Shown in pieces: positions 49,848-59,312 of a stretch of DNA of 64,000 bases. The translations under genes and the position numbers were made by a program. Where the stretch lies: NCBI GenBank assembly GCA_000719105.1, contig JODX01000034.1, positions 1 through 64,000 of the forward strand, given 5' to 3'. Under the pieces are notes generated by a model that was given only the letters and a program-made list of their open reading frames with translations, was not told the DNA's origin and searched no databases. The DNA is from Streptomyces sclerotialus. Lineage in GTDB: Bacteria; Actinomycetota; Actinomycetes; Streptomycetales; Streptomycetaceae. Numbering within the stretch: the stretch's first letter is position 1; each line of letters starts with the position of its first letter.

Positions 49848-52800
49848 TTACCCCGTGAGGGGACCGGCTGCGGACACGAGGCGGGGCGTGTCCGTTGGGG
49901 TCGGTACGGCGGAGCCGGGAGTCCGGTCCTCCCCGCCATCCTGCCGGTCCTCTCCCTCCCCCTGCCGGTCGTCTGCGTTCGGCTCGCTTCCCGCGTTGGC
50001 GCCGTGCGTGCCGTCGTCCTTCGGTGCGAGGTGTCCGCGGATGCGTGAGGCCAAGGGTGGGAGCAGGAGGGAGCCCGCGGTGGCCGCTGCGGCGGCGCCC
50101 AGGGCCGTGGCCCAGCCGACGGGTCCGAGGGGGGTGCAGCCGAAGAACTGGCTGATGCCGGGCGTCTGGACGATCGCCGCCAGGGCGGCCAGGGAGCCTG
50201 CCGCGGATGCGGCCACGGCCGGGGACCTGCCGCCGACCAGCAGCGTCTGACCCAGTTGGGCGCCCACCAGTGCGACGAGGGCGACGGTGCGGGCGCGGGC
50301 CTCGCGGCCGGTGACGCGGGCCGCCCACCAGGCCGCCGCGGCGCCCAGGGCGGTCGCGGCGGCGCGGACGGTGGTCTCGTCGGTGAGTGCGGTGCCGAGG
50401 GATGCTTCGGGGCCTTCCCGCAGCAGCCGTCCGGCGGCTTCCGGGCCGCCGGGCGGCCGCAGCGCCACGGCGATCGCCGGGGCCAGATCGGTGAACAGGT
50501 TGACCAGCAGGAGCTGGCGGGCCGTCAGGGGTGAGGTGCCGGTGACGGCGGCGGCGAGGAGGGTGAAGGCGATCTCGCCGAGGTTGCCGCCCACCAGGAT
50601 GGCCAGGGCCTGCCGCACCGAGGCCCACATGGCGCGGCCCTCGACGAGCACGGCGAGGATCGTCTCCAGCCGGTCGTCGGCCACCACGACGTCGGCCGCG
50701 GCGCGGGCGGAGGGGGTGCCGCGCCGGCCCAGGACGATGCCGATGTCGGCGAGCCGGATGGCGGGGGCGTCGTTGGCGCCGTCGCCCGTCATGGCGACCG
50801 TCCGGCCGAGCGACTGGAAGGCCTGCACGACCCGCACCTTGTGGAGCGGGGTGCCGCGCGCGACGACACCGATGGCGGGCAGCCGGGCGGCCAGTTCCCG
50901 GTCGTCCATGGCGTCGAGTGCGGCGCCCGTCACCACCTGGTGCCCGTTGACGATGCCGAGCTCGCGGGCCACCGTCTCGGCGGTCTGCGGGTGGTCGCCG
51001 GTGATCATCACGATCTGCACTCCGGCGTCGGTGAGCCGCCGTACCGACTCGGCGGCCGTGGAACGCACCTCGTCGGCGAGGGAGAGGAAGCCGAGGAAGT
51101 CCAGTCCGGTGACGGAGGCGTCGGTCAGCCGGCCGCCGGGGGCGTCGCGCAGCTCGGCGACGGCCAGTATCCGGTGGCCTTCGGCGGCCAGCTTCTCGCC
51201 GCCTGTCAGGATCTCCTCGCGGGTGATGGCGTCCAGTGGGCGGCCGTGGTAAGTGGCGCACCGTCCGGCGATCTCCTCCGGGGCCCCTTTGACGGACAGC
51301 AGTCGCTGTTTACCGCAGCGGCCCCGGGTGGCGTGGAAGCCTCGGCTGGGCTCGAACGGCAGGCTGGTGGAGCGCCGCCAGCCCGGCGCCGCGTGGGTGC
51401 GGCTCACCCCTGCCGCGCGGGCGCCTTCGACGACGGCGCGGTCGGTGACGTGTTCGAAGGCGTCGTCGTGGCGGCGCGGTGTGGCCCGCAGGGCGGCTGC
51501 GAGGACGGCCCGTTGGTGCTGCTCCAGTCGGTCCAGGGGCAGGGTGTGGCCCTCGGCCGACACGGCGGTCAGGGTGATCCGGCCGTGGGTGAGCGTGCCG
51601 GTCTTGTCGAAGCACAGCACGTCGGCGCGGCCGGCGGCCTCGATGGTCCGGGGGTTGCGGACGAGCGCTCCTTGCCGGGACAGCCGGCGCGCGGCCGCGA
51701 GCTGGGCCGCCGTGACAAGGAACGGCACCGCGGCCACGGTGGTGCCTTCATAGACCATGGACATGCGGTCGGCCAGGTCGGACGCCAGGACGGGGGCGAC
51801 ATCCTTGGCGATGGGCAGCGACTCGCCGGTCAGGGCCGACTCGTCGGTCTCCAGCCCGTACGCCTCGAGCAGCCGGCCGTCGGCGGGCACGACGTCGCCG
51901 GCCTTGAGGGTCACCACGTCGCCGACGACCAGTTCCTCGGCAGGCAGCGTGGTCTCCTCGCCGTCCCGGACGACGGTGGCGGTGACCGCGGCCCGCCGGT
52001 GCAGCTGGTCCACCAGCCGGTCGGTGAGATGGCGCTGGGTTCCCCCGATGAGTCCCGACAGGGCGGTCACGGCCACGATGATCCAGGCGTCCAGCACCGC
52101 GCCCACCGCCGCGGACAGGGCGGCGCCGCCGCCGAGGACCGGGGTGAGCGGGTTGGCCAGTTCGGAGAGGTAGGCCCGCGCGAGCGAGGGCCGCCGGACC
52201 TCCTCACCAGAAGGTGTGCTGCGGGCCTGTGCCTCTTTGGCGGTCAGCCCGTCTTGCGTGCTGCCCGTCCGGCCGAGCACCGTCTCCGGGGTCAGCGCGT
52301 GCCAGGGATGCCGCGCGGCGGCCGGCGGCAGCGGGCGCCGCAGCAGCTCGGCCGCCGACCACACGCCCAGTGCCATTCCCAGGCCGGCCGCCTGTTGCAC
52401 GGTCATCAGACCGCGTGCGTCGGCGCGCCGGCCGCGACGGCCGGCCAGGGTCATCGCGCCGCCCAGCACCGCCGAAGCCTCCGCGAGCCGGACGCCGCGC
52501 CGGGTGACGGTCCGCGCCGCCCGGCAGGCCTCGACCAGCACGACCGCGTCCCGCGCGCCGCCCGGGAGGAGGACGTGCGCGCCCCACGGCGGCCTCCCGT
52601 CCGGTCCGGGGAGGCCGAGGCCGACGTCCGCGGCGGCCAGTGCGGCCGGGCACCGGGACAGCAACAGCACCGCGGTGCCGTCCTGCTGCAGGTCGCGCAC
52701 GGCACCGGCCAGGCGGTCGCCGCCGGGCAGGATCCCGTCGGCCTCCGACAGCGCGGCAGCGCCCGCGTGCTCGCCTGCGGCCAAGACCCTCAGCCCGGCC

Positions 52801-54131
52801 CGACGGGCGGCCGTGACCAGGGCGTCGGCCGTCTCGTCGAGCTCCGGCACGACGCTGATCACAGCCCGCAGCCGCCGGTCCTCGGCCAGCCCCAGAACAT
52901 GGTGCACACCCTCGCGCCGCAGCCGGTCGCCCGCCTGCGCGCCGGTGCGCCCCCGCAGGCGAAGGCCGTCGACGGGGCCGAGCTCCCAGACGCCGTCCCG
53001 ACGCACCCCGGTGGGATCGGCAGGGTCGAACAGGCGGTGCGCGACCGCGGCGAGATCGCCGGTCGGCGCGTCATCCTCCACAGGGCCCAGTTCGGCGAGG
53101 AGGTACCGGCCGGTGGTCAGGACGTCCGTGTCGAGGACGGCGGTGCGCACCCGGTCCAGCCGCCGCAGCGCGCCGGGGTCGGCCAGCAGCACCCCCCGCC
53201 GGGCCAGGGCCCGGCCCAGGGTGGCGGTGAAGGCGTCGCGCGCGGCCCAGGGTGCCTTGGGCAGGGCGGCCAGGGCCGCACCCGCCGCCCGGCCGGGCCG
53301 GCGTGTCAGGGCCAGCGTCCCGGCGAAGGCCGCGCCCGCCACCAGGGCAGCACGATCCGCATACCGCTCCGCCCACCCCGCGCGCAGCGGTGCCGCGCGC
53401 GGGACGGGAGGCGCCAGGACGGCGGCGGCATGCTCGGGGGCGCCGATCAGCCAGGGTTCGGCGGTCCGCCAGGCCCGGCGCCGCGCGTCGAGTTCGGCGA
53501 CCCGCAGGGCGTGTCGGGCGGTGTCCACGGCCAGGCCGACCACCCCGCCCGCGCCGGCCTGGGCAACCGCGTTCACACCGGCGAGCACCACCCCGGCGCG
53601 GTGCTCGCCGACCGCCCGCTCCAGCAGCCGCCGCAGCCGCGGCTGGGCGTCCACCACACCCGACACCGCGCCGAGTGCGGCCGGCACGGGCGTCAGGCGG
53701 GTGAGACGGGCCGTCAGGGCCAGGGGAAGGGCGGCCGCCTGCACCGCCAGCGGCCAGGCGGTCCGCACGGCGGGAGCCGCGGCCAGCGGATGCTCGGGCA
53801 GCGGGCCGGTCAGGCCGTGCTCCTCTTCGACCGCCCGCACCGTCTCCAGCAGGGCCCGCACGGTCGCCGGGTCGTCGGACGGGCCCGCGGTGGCCACCAC
53901 GGCGCAGCCGAGCACGGTGTTCACGGCAGCCCACTCCACGCACGGCAGCGCAGCGAGCCGCTGCTCGACCAGTGCCGGCACCCCCGCGTCCCCGTCTGTC
54001 GCATCGCGCACGCCCCGCACGGCGATATGCGCCCGGCCGTCGAAGAACCACAGACGGTCTTCCCGGACGCGAAGCATGTTCAGCACCGACTGTGCGGCCT
54101 CCCGCACCGCACCCAGCCCCGGCAACCCCAC
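49848..54131 (-). CDS. Giant cation-translocating P-type ATPase, CtpI-like
   Basis: About 1427 aa from GTG 54131. The C-terminal half is a complete P-type ATPase: DESALTGESLPIAKD (TGES, ~770), VLCFDKTGTLTHGRI (phosphorylated Asp, ~842), LLSVKGAPEEI and AMTGDGANDAPAIRLAD (~1115), with TM helices before and after. The N-terminal ~650 residues hold an HMA-like domain (FFDGRAHIAVRGV...VEWAAVNTVLGCAVVAT) and a second, degenerate ATPase-like unit in which the DKTGT site reads LDTDVLTTG. This double layout is characteristic of mycobacterial CtpI and Streptomyces relatives. Ion specificity is not determinable. The frame is open to 54536, but the first ~135 residues there lack protein-like character. 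Confidence 0.88.
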   Translation of the reverse strand: MGLPGLGAVREAAQSVLNMLRVREDRLWFFDGRAHIAVRGVRDATDGDAGVPALVEQRLAALPCVEWAAVNTVLGCAVVATAGPSDDPATVRALLETVRAVEEEHGLTGPLPEHPLAAAPAVRTAWPLAVQAAALPLALTARLTRLTPVPAALGAVSGVVDAQPRLRRLLERAVGEHRAGVVLAGVNAVAQAGAGGVVGLAVDTARHALRVAELDARRRAWRTAEPWLIGAPEHAAAVLAPPVPRAAPLRAGWAERYADRAALVAGAAFAGTLALTRRPGRAAGAALAALPKAPWAARDAFTATLGRALARRGVLLADPGALRRLDRVRTAVLDTDVLTTGRYLLAELGPVEDDAPTGDLAAVAHRLFDPADPTGVRRDGVWELGPVDGLRLRGRTGAQAGDRLRREGVHHVLGLAEDRRLRAVISVVPELDETADALVTAARRAGLRVLAAGEHAGAAALSEADGILPGGDRLAGAVRDLQQDGTAVLLLSRCPAALAAADVGLGLPGPDGRPPWGAHVLLPGGARDAVVLVEACRAARTVTRRGVRLAEASAVLGGAMTLAGRRGRRADARGLMTVQQAAGLGMALGVWSAAELLRRPLPPAAARHPWHALTPETVLGRTGSTQDGLTAKEAQARSTPSGEEVRRPSLARAYLSELANPLTPVLGGGAALSAAVGAVLDAWIIVAVTALSGLIGGTQRHLTDRLVDQLHRRAAVTATVVRDGEETTLPAEELVVGDVVTLKAGDVVPADGRLLEAYGLETDESALTGESLPIAKDVAPVLASDLADRMSMVYEGTTVAAVPFLVTAAQLAAARRLSRQGALVRNPRTIEAAGRADVLCFDKTGTLTHGRITLTAVSAEGHTLPLDRLEQHQRAVLAAALRATPRRHDDAFEHVTDRAVVEGARAAGVSRTHAAPGWRRSTSLPFEPSRGFHATRGRCGKQRLLSVKGAPEEIAGRCATYHGRPLDAITREEILTGGEKLAAEGHRILAVAELRDAPGGRLTDASVTGLDFLGFLSLADEVRSTAAESVRRLTDAGVQIVMITGDHPQTAETVARELGIVNGHQVVTGAALDAMDDRELAARLPAIGVVARGTPLHKVRVVQAFQSLGRTVAMTGDGANDAPAIRLADIGIVLGRRGTPSARAAADVVVADDRLETILAVLVEGRAMWASVRQALAILVGGNLGEIAFTLLAAAVTGTSPLTARQLLLVNLFTDLAPAIAVALRPPGGPEAAGRLLREGPEASLGTALTDETTVRAAATALGAAAAWWAARVTGREARARTVALVALVGAQLGQTLLVGGRSPAVAASAAGSLAALAAIVQTPGISQFFGCTPLGPVGWATALGAAAAATAGSLLLPPLASRIRGHLAPKDDGTHGANAGSEPNADDRQGEGEDRQDGGEDRTPGSAVPTPTDTPRLVSAAGPLTG

Positions 54132-54471
54132 CCTGCGCCACCCGCCCTCCGGCTCGACGCGGTGCCCCGCCCTGGGGGCACCGCGCCAGTACCCTGACCC
54201 TGGCGCTCCATGCGCGGAAAGCGGAAAAGCAGCCGAACTCCCCCACTTGCCCGCACGAAAGCACGGCACCCGTCGGCACGGACCAGCCACAGGGAACGCG
54301 CACCGACGAAGCACCGGGCGAGGAGCCGAGATGCCCAGCACCACAGCAACCGGACGGAGAACCACCGCGAAGCAAGAAGTGCACCACGAGGGAGCCGAGG
54401 AGCAACAGCCCCGCCAGGGCACTGCGGGATTGCAGATGCACACCATGCACGCTCGGTGCCCGTCCTCTATC

Positions 54472-54687
54472 TCACTCCGGGCGACATGTCCGCCAACGCG
54501 CGGACCGTCGCCTCGCGGAACCCGCACGCCCCGCAACGCGGGCGTCGTCGTTGCTGCCGGGCGCTGTGATCAAGCCGAAGCGGGCCCGGGTGTCGATGAC
54601 CATGCCCGAGGTGGGTGAGGCCTGTCGGCGGGCGCCGGCACGGTTGCGGGCTGCCCTCCGCCGGCGACGAGCCGTCGGTTTCGCCAC
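54472..54687 (-). pseudogene. Second Tpg-like terminal-protein fragment
   Basis: The frame reads RNRAGARRQASPTSGMVIDT then RARFGLITAPGSNDDAR, matching the Tpg segment after the HTH (as I recall it: RxRARxxA-TTGG-(I/M)VIDTRARFG...APxGTxDDAR). Downstream of DDAR the similarity stops and the frame ends at 54472; the HTH region and the C-terminal half are absent. Together with the 4.5-kb fragment it suggests past proximity to a linear replicon end. Confidence 0.5.
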
Positions 54688-55106
54688 GAGCGTCGACCCG
54701 CCGCCTGCTTCGTAGCAGCCGCTGGTCCGAACTGGCGTGTGCGGGGCTTCCAGTGAGTCCGAACCATGGAGGCCCGTGGCTGCCCAGCGGCTGCGGGCCT
54801 CCGCCGTGTCCCTGCCGCTTGGCGTCTCCCCCGAGGACCGTGCCCGCGAAGCAACTGCTCAGAGCCTGCACCACCCCGCGCCGATGTCGACGACGCCGCG
54901 CACCGATCATCCGCCGTCACACGGAGGCGAAGCCGCACAGTCCAGGAGCCGGCTCTTCGGCCAGCGCCGGCGCGAGCGGACCCGCCACCGACCGGCACGG
55001 CAACAGGCCGCCGACGGGTCAGACAACAGGCGCAGCGGGCAGCTCCCGACGGGACGCGTCCATACGCCGTTTCAGGTGGGGCGCTCGGCGCAGGCTGCCC
55101 GGGGTG
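54688..55106. other. Non-coding stretch
   Basis: About 420 nt with only overlapping arginine/alanine-rich frames; no Shine-Dalgarno-led gene or recognisable protein was found. Confidence 0.4.
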
Positions 55107-55535
55107 CTAGCTGTGCTGGGTCAGGTCGTCGGCGTCGGCGCGGGCGACGACGGCGTCGATGACGGCGTACTCGGCCTGGTCGAGGACGTAGAGCGCCAGG
55201 TTGATCGTGTTGACGGCGTCCTCCTCGAGCATGTCCGCGCGGCGCTGTGCCTTGCGGACGTCCCGCTCCGCACGACGTTTGTCGTCGGCGGCGCGCAACT
55301 CGGCGAACCACTGGTCCACCGATGCGTGCAGGGCGTTCCACCGTTTCCGTTCCGTCTCTCGTGCGGCCGTGATGCGCTGGTCGGCCCTGGCCTTGCCTTC
55401 CGCTACGGACTTCTGCAGTTCGCGCTGTTTGGTCTCCAGCCGCGCACGGTTGTCCTCGCGTGCGGCGGCGACCACGTCCTCGACCTTCCTGGCTCGTTCC
55501 GCCAGTTCGCTGAGCTGCTCAGAGAGCGCCTTCAT
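55107..55535 (-). CDS. Coiled-coil protein of unknown function
   Basis: 142 aa, mostly one long amphipathic coiled coil (LSEQLSELAERARKVEDVVA; ARLETKQRELQKSVAEGKAR; RAERDVRKAQRRADMLEEDA), ending in a short helix NLALYVLDQAEYAVIDAVVA. ATG 55535 has GGGGAG upstream. Similar proteins occur in Streptomyces stress-related islands near HdeD-type genes; a scaffold or dimeric role is likely. The 283 nt between it and the kinase gene hold nothing recognisable. Confidence 0.75.
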   Translation of the reverse strand: MKALSEQLSELAERARKVEDVVAAAREDNRARLETKQRELQKSVAEGKARADQRITAARETERKRWNALHASVDQWFAELRAADDKRRAERDVRKAQRRADMLEEDAVNTINLALYVLDQAEYAVIDAVVARADADDLTQHS

Positions 55536-55818
55536 GACAGGCTCCCCTCATCGGATCGGCTGGTCCGGCCGGGCGTGCCCGGCAGTTCGTGGGGCCACCT
55601 GCAGGCCCGCCTTGGCTGTCGGCCCGGGATGAAGCCCACCGCTGGTGCCCGATGAAGCCGGCTACGGCGCTTGCCTTCCCGACGCTATGCTCTTCGGCTC
55701 ATCTGCGGCTCACCCCCTGAGGGGGAAGTCCGTGCCGGAGCAGGTGTACGACGAGGCTTCGGTGATGCCGGCCGGGGCCGTACCGGTGAGGCAGGCCGGC
55801 GCGGACGAAGGCTCACGG

Positions 55819-56838
55819 TCACCTTGCGCGCAGGCCCCCGGGAGGTCGGCCCGCGCCGGCGGGGTCGGCAGAGGCGGCACCGGTGTGCCGTGTTCCCGAG
55901 CGCCCGGGCGCGGGCTCGCGTGGGATCCCCGGCCGGTCCCTCGGCAGCAGAACCTGCAGGCCGCCCGGTCGGATCCGGCAGGTGACGGGAAGCGGCAGCG
56001 TCACGAGTTCGCCGTCGATCCCGGCGTTGAGGTGAGGCGTGCCGTCGTACACCGCGATGTCGGCTGCCGTCCAGGCGACGACCGGTTCGCCCGTCCGCCC
56101 CGGATCGCCCTGCCGGCGCAGGTCGCGGCGCAGGCGCCGGAGCAGGTCCGGCGGCGTGTCGGGCGGACGCCGGAGCACGATGCAGCCGAGCGTCCCGGTG
56201 GTGAGGGAGAAGCGGCGCCCCAGGTAGCGGGGCGTGGCGAGGTGGTAGGGGTTGTTGGAGACCAGCACCACCTGCGGGCGCCTGATGGGGCCCTGCGGGG
56301 TGTCGATGTCGGCCTCGACCCACTGTTCTCCCTTGAGGTATCCCGGTGCGGCCGTGGCGAAGGTACGCGCCTTGTCCTCCCGGTACCCGGGCTCCAGCAG
56401 GGCGTCGGCATAGATGCCGAAGGAGACGTTGTTGACGAAGACGTGCGGGCCGGCCGTGGCGAGGTCCACCCGTGCCAGGATGCCGTTGTCCAGGGCGTTC
56501 AGTGAAAGGACTGGGTTGCGGATGTCCAGCCCCAGGTCCCGGGCGAAGTGGTTGCGCGTGCCGGCCGGGATGACCAGCAGTGGCCGGTGAGCGGCGGCGG
56601 CCACCGCGGCTACGGCCGTCACCGTGCCGTCACCGCCCGCGACCCCCAGCACCTGTGTCCCTTCCCCAACGGCGCGCCTGGCCAGCAACGCCGCGTCGTG
56701 CTCGGCCGTAGTCGGCCAGACTCGTGCCCCCAGGCCCTCGGCCCGGTTGATCAGGTCGGACCGAGCAGCTTTGCCGCCGCCTGAGTGCGGATTCGCCACG
56801 ATCACAACCCGGGTGCCTGTCCCGATGCCGGCCATCAT
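55819..56838 (-). CDS. Diacylglycerol-kinase-family protein
   Basis: 339 aa. Catalytic domain motifs: VVIVANPHSGGGKAARSDLI (phosphate-binding NPxSG), VLGVAGGDGTVTAVAA (GGDGT), LLVIPAGTRNHFARDLGLD (PxGTxNxxA) and FVNNVSFGIYAD. It phosphorylates a lipid or sphingoid-type alcohol using ATP. Start ATG 56838/56835 with GGAGGAGG upstream. The C-terminal ~40 residues (after RPGGLQVLLPRDRPG) are a Pro/Gly-rich tail. The HdeD gene lies 266 nt upstream on the same strand. Confidence 0.9.
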   Translation of the reverse strand: MMAGIGTGTRVVIVANPHSGGGKAARSDLINRAEGLGARVWPTTAEHDAALLARRAVGEGTQVLGVAGGDGTVTAVAAVAAAAHRPLLVIPAGTRNHFARDLGLDIRNPVLSLNALDNGILARVDLATAGPHVFVNNVSFGIYADALLEPGYREDKARTFATAAPGYLKGEQWVEADIDTPQGPIRRPQVVLVSNNPYHLATPRYLGRRFSLTTGTLGCIVLRRPPDTPPDLLRRLRRDLRRQGDPGRTGEPVVAWTAADIAVYDGTPHLNAGIDGELVTLPLPVTCRIRPGGLQVLLPRDRPGIPREPAPGRSGTRHTGAASADPAGAGRPPGGLRAR

Positions 56839-57103
56839 CGCCCTCCTCCGCCACACGACCGGCCGTTGGCCGGCCTGTGGAAGCCGATCCAGGGTGCCGT
56901 ACGACCACACTGGCGCATCCCGCGGCGCCACCGGCGGCAAAGAACAGCTGCTCGGCGCCGATGCACTCGACGTCCCCGGCCGGGCCGGCGGCCGGGCGGC
57001 TGCGCAGCGCGGCAGCGGGACCCCGGCCGGGCAGCCCTGCCGGCCGCGAGAGCGGCGGCCCCGGCGATGATGCCGGGTGCCGTGAGAGCCGGAGGCGCCG
57101 CGA

Positions 57104-57781
57104 TCAGTGCTCGGGATGTGGCTGCGAGCCGAACGAGGGCCGCCGTCCGGCCGAGGCACCCGACGCCAGGCGGCCGGCTTCGAGGCGCATCCTGACGGCA
57201 TGGCATACCTCGATCACCCCGAGGATGATGGCCATAACGCCGGCCACCAGAGTGAGCGCGGCGATCGAGGTGAACGGCGAGACGATCAGCACGATGCCCG
57301 CCAGCATGCCGATGATCCCGGAGAACAGCATCCAGCCCCGCGCCGGCATGGCTTCGGCGGAGGCGGCGGTGGCCGTGGTCATGACGCCGCGCAGCAGCCA
57401 GCCGAAACCGATCCACAGAGCGAGCAGCAGAAGGGACTCCAGGGTGCCCCGGAAGCAGAGCAGTCCCAGCAGCACGGACAACGCACCGGTGACGAAGTGC
57501 AGGGCCCGCAGGTGCCCGGGAACGTGCGTGCCGAACGCGGCGGCCAGCTGGAAGACGCCGGTGACCAGCAGATAGACGCCGAAGAGCACACCGACGACCC
57601 GCAACGTCTCCCGGGGCCAGACGAAGATCACCACACCCAGGGCGATGGCCGCCAGACCCGTGGTGAGCAGGATCTGCCAGCCCATGTTCGCCACCGCGCC
57701 CAACGGGCCGGCGGCGGAGGCGTCCGGTGGCCCGGTACCGTACGGAGAGCCGCTGCCTGAGGAATTGGAAGATGACGTCAT
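57104..57781 (-). CDS. HdeD-family (DUF308) membrane protein
   Basis: 225 aa, six transmembrane helices in three repeated pairs (ILLTTGLAAIALGVVIFVWP, VVGVLFGVYLLVTGVFQLAA, FVTGALSVLLGLLCFRGTLE, LLLLALWIGFGWLLRGVMTT, LFSGIIGMLAGIVLIVSPFT, ALTLVAGVMAIILGVIEVCH). E. coli HdeD contributes to acid resistance at high cell density; Streptomyces members are general stress-island proteins. ATG 57781 follows GAGGGGAAG. Short disordered N- and C-termini. Confidence 0.9.
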   Translation of the reverse strand: MTSSSNSSGSGSPYGTGPPDASAAGPLGAVANMGWQILLTTGLAAIALGVVIFVWPRETLRVVGVLFGVYLLVTGVFQLAAAFGTHVPGHLRALHFVTGALSVLLGLLCFRGTLESLLLLALWIGFGWLLRGVMTTATAASAEAMPARGWMLFSGIIGMLAGIVLIVSPFTSIAALTLVAGVMAIILGVIEVCHAVRMRLEAGRLASGASAGRRPSFGSQPHPEH

Positions 57782-58240
57782 CGCTTCCCCTCCTCGTTGA
57801 GAACCACCTACGCGAGTCGGTGTCTGCCCATCGTCCTCCCACCCAGCCCGGGTCGTGCCGCAGGAGACGGCACCTGCGGCGGTAGCGGCATCCCCGCGCG
57901 CACGCCGACCTGGTTGAGCGGGCGCGCTGCGAGATCGGCGCCAGATGACGAACGCCGTTCGCCCGGTGCCGACCTGGACGGCGAGACGGACGTCCGGATA
58001 CGCCTATGGAAGGAGGGGCCTGATCCCTCATGCGTAGTCGGTGTCCTCACCGAGGCAGGCTCCCGCCACCGACACCGGCGAGGCACTTCCGCCCGCAGCA
58101 CGGTTGCCGGTGAAAGGCACCCTTGCTGCACTGATGACCGAGGGCACCCCCATGGTGGGCTGCAGCCGCCGAGGAACAGCCCACACGCCACCGGCAGCCG
58201 CGGCCCGGGAGAAGGTCCGGCCTCAGGGCGGCGGTCCCTG
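57782..58240. other. Non-coding stretch between HdeD and MFS pseudogene
   Basis: About 460 nt; only out-of-frame basic peptides. It may include decayed parts of the MFS gene beyond the recognisable segment. Confidence 0.35.
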
Positions 58241-58830
58241 GACTCCGGTAGGAAGCGCCGCCCAAGCAGGAGGACGGCCAGGCCAAGGGGCAGGTTGATC
58301 AGAAAGACCGTCCGTCAGTCAAGGCCGCACAGATCCACTCCGGTGAGGGCTGCGCCGAGCACGGGTCCGGTCACGCTGCCCGGACAGCACCGTGCCGTAC
58401 GGGGCGAAGTCCGTACCGCGGGTCTTCTCGTCAAAGGTCACGTGGAGGATGGCCAGCACCTGCGGGACCATCGCCGCGGCAGCGGCGCCTTGCAGGAGTC
58501 GCGCCGCCATCAGCGGTGCGGGGCCGGTGACGGTGCCGCACAGGAGCAAGGCGAGGGTGAACACGGCGGTTCCGGCGAGGAAGCCCGTCGGCAGCCGTGG
58601 AGATCGCCCAGCCGCCCGCCTACGACGAGTCCCAGGCGAACGTCAGCGCGTACGCCGCGTGGATCCACTGCAACTGCGCCGGAGCGCCCCTGTACCGGCC
58701 CGGATGGACGGCAGCGCCGTGTGGAGGATCGCCCCGTTCAGAGTGCTCATCAGCTCGGCCATCAGCACGACGGCCAGCGTGATGCCGCGCGCCCAGGTCG
58801 GGCTGCCGGACGATTTCGGCGTAGGGCGCC
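58241..58830 (-). pseudogene. Decayed DHA2-type MFS multidrug transporter, N-terminal part
   Basis: Segments in order but in different frames: RGITLAVVLMAELMSTLNGA with ILHTALPSI (TM1), QLQWIHAAYALTFAWDSS, FLAGTAVFTLALLLCGTVTG, RLLQGAAAAAMVPQVLAILH, GSVTGPVLGAALTGVDLCGL with a TGA where Trp is expected, and RTVFLINLPLGLAVLLLGRR. These are consecutive pieces of the first half of an EmrB/QacA-like transporter. Several frameshifts, a nonsense codon and no C-terminal half make this a true pseudogene. Confidence 0.8.
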
Positions 58831-59183
58831 TCGCGGCCAAGAGCGTCAGCCAGGACGGTGTGTGGCCGTCACGGCATTCCCAGCGAGGGCCAGACGCCCG
58901 TCGTGGCGGTCGACGGCGGCTCCGCGCGAGGCGTCGATGCCAACGTCGTACGTCGCAACGCGGATCACGAAGCAGCCCTGCCATGCGGACGACGATGCGA
59001 TACGACTCAGGCACTCCCCTCCTCACCCGCAGGCCCAAACAGCCGGGCCTTTCCGCGTGTCCAACAAGCTGCTTCAGTTCACGACGGGAACCGAACCGCA
59101 GAGACAAGGTCCGTGCCATGCTGGAGGCCGTGCAGCGGCGGGCCGCGGGAGGACCTGTCGATCACTGGTCCAAGGCGGTAGCA
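58831..59183. other. Non-coding stretch with a small hairpin
   Basis: About 350 nt without a gene. AGGCCC-N8-GGGCCT at 59031-59050, followed by TT, looks like a weak terminator left from a lost gene. Confidence 0.35.
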
Positions 59184-59312
59184 ATGAGCCGAGGCGAGAA
59201 GGTCCCGTTGGTCATTGACTACGAGCAAGCGGGTGAGCGCGCGGCGCTGGTGTCTCTGACCGGTGCCCTGGACGTCGACACGGTTCACCTACTGAGCAAG
59301 ACGACCACTTAG
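59184..59312 (+). pseudogene. Truncated STAS-domain (anti-anti-sigma-like) protein
   Basis: ATG 59184 gives 42 residues: VPLVIDYEQAGERAALVSLT then GALDVDTVHLLSKTTT and stop. This fits the first two strands and helix of an STAS domain (G.lD..t...l). The phosphorylatable Ser and the rest of the ~110-aa domain are lost where the OLD-nuclease remnant begins (about 59300). Confidence 0.45.

Noticed and set aside
50841..54197. 1118-aa plus-strand frame
   Set aside because: Antisense to the P-type ATPase; Gly/Gln/Arg-rich composition typical of a shadow frame.
54132..54536. N-terminal extension of the P-type ATPase frame
   Set aside because: The ~135 residues read Cys/Arg-rich and unlike any family; the recognisable protein begins near 54131.
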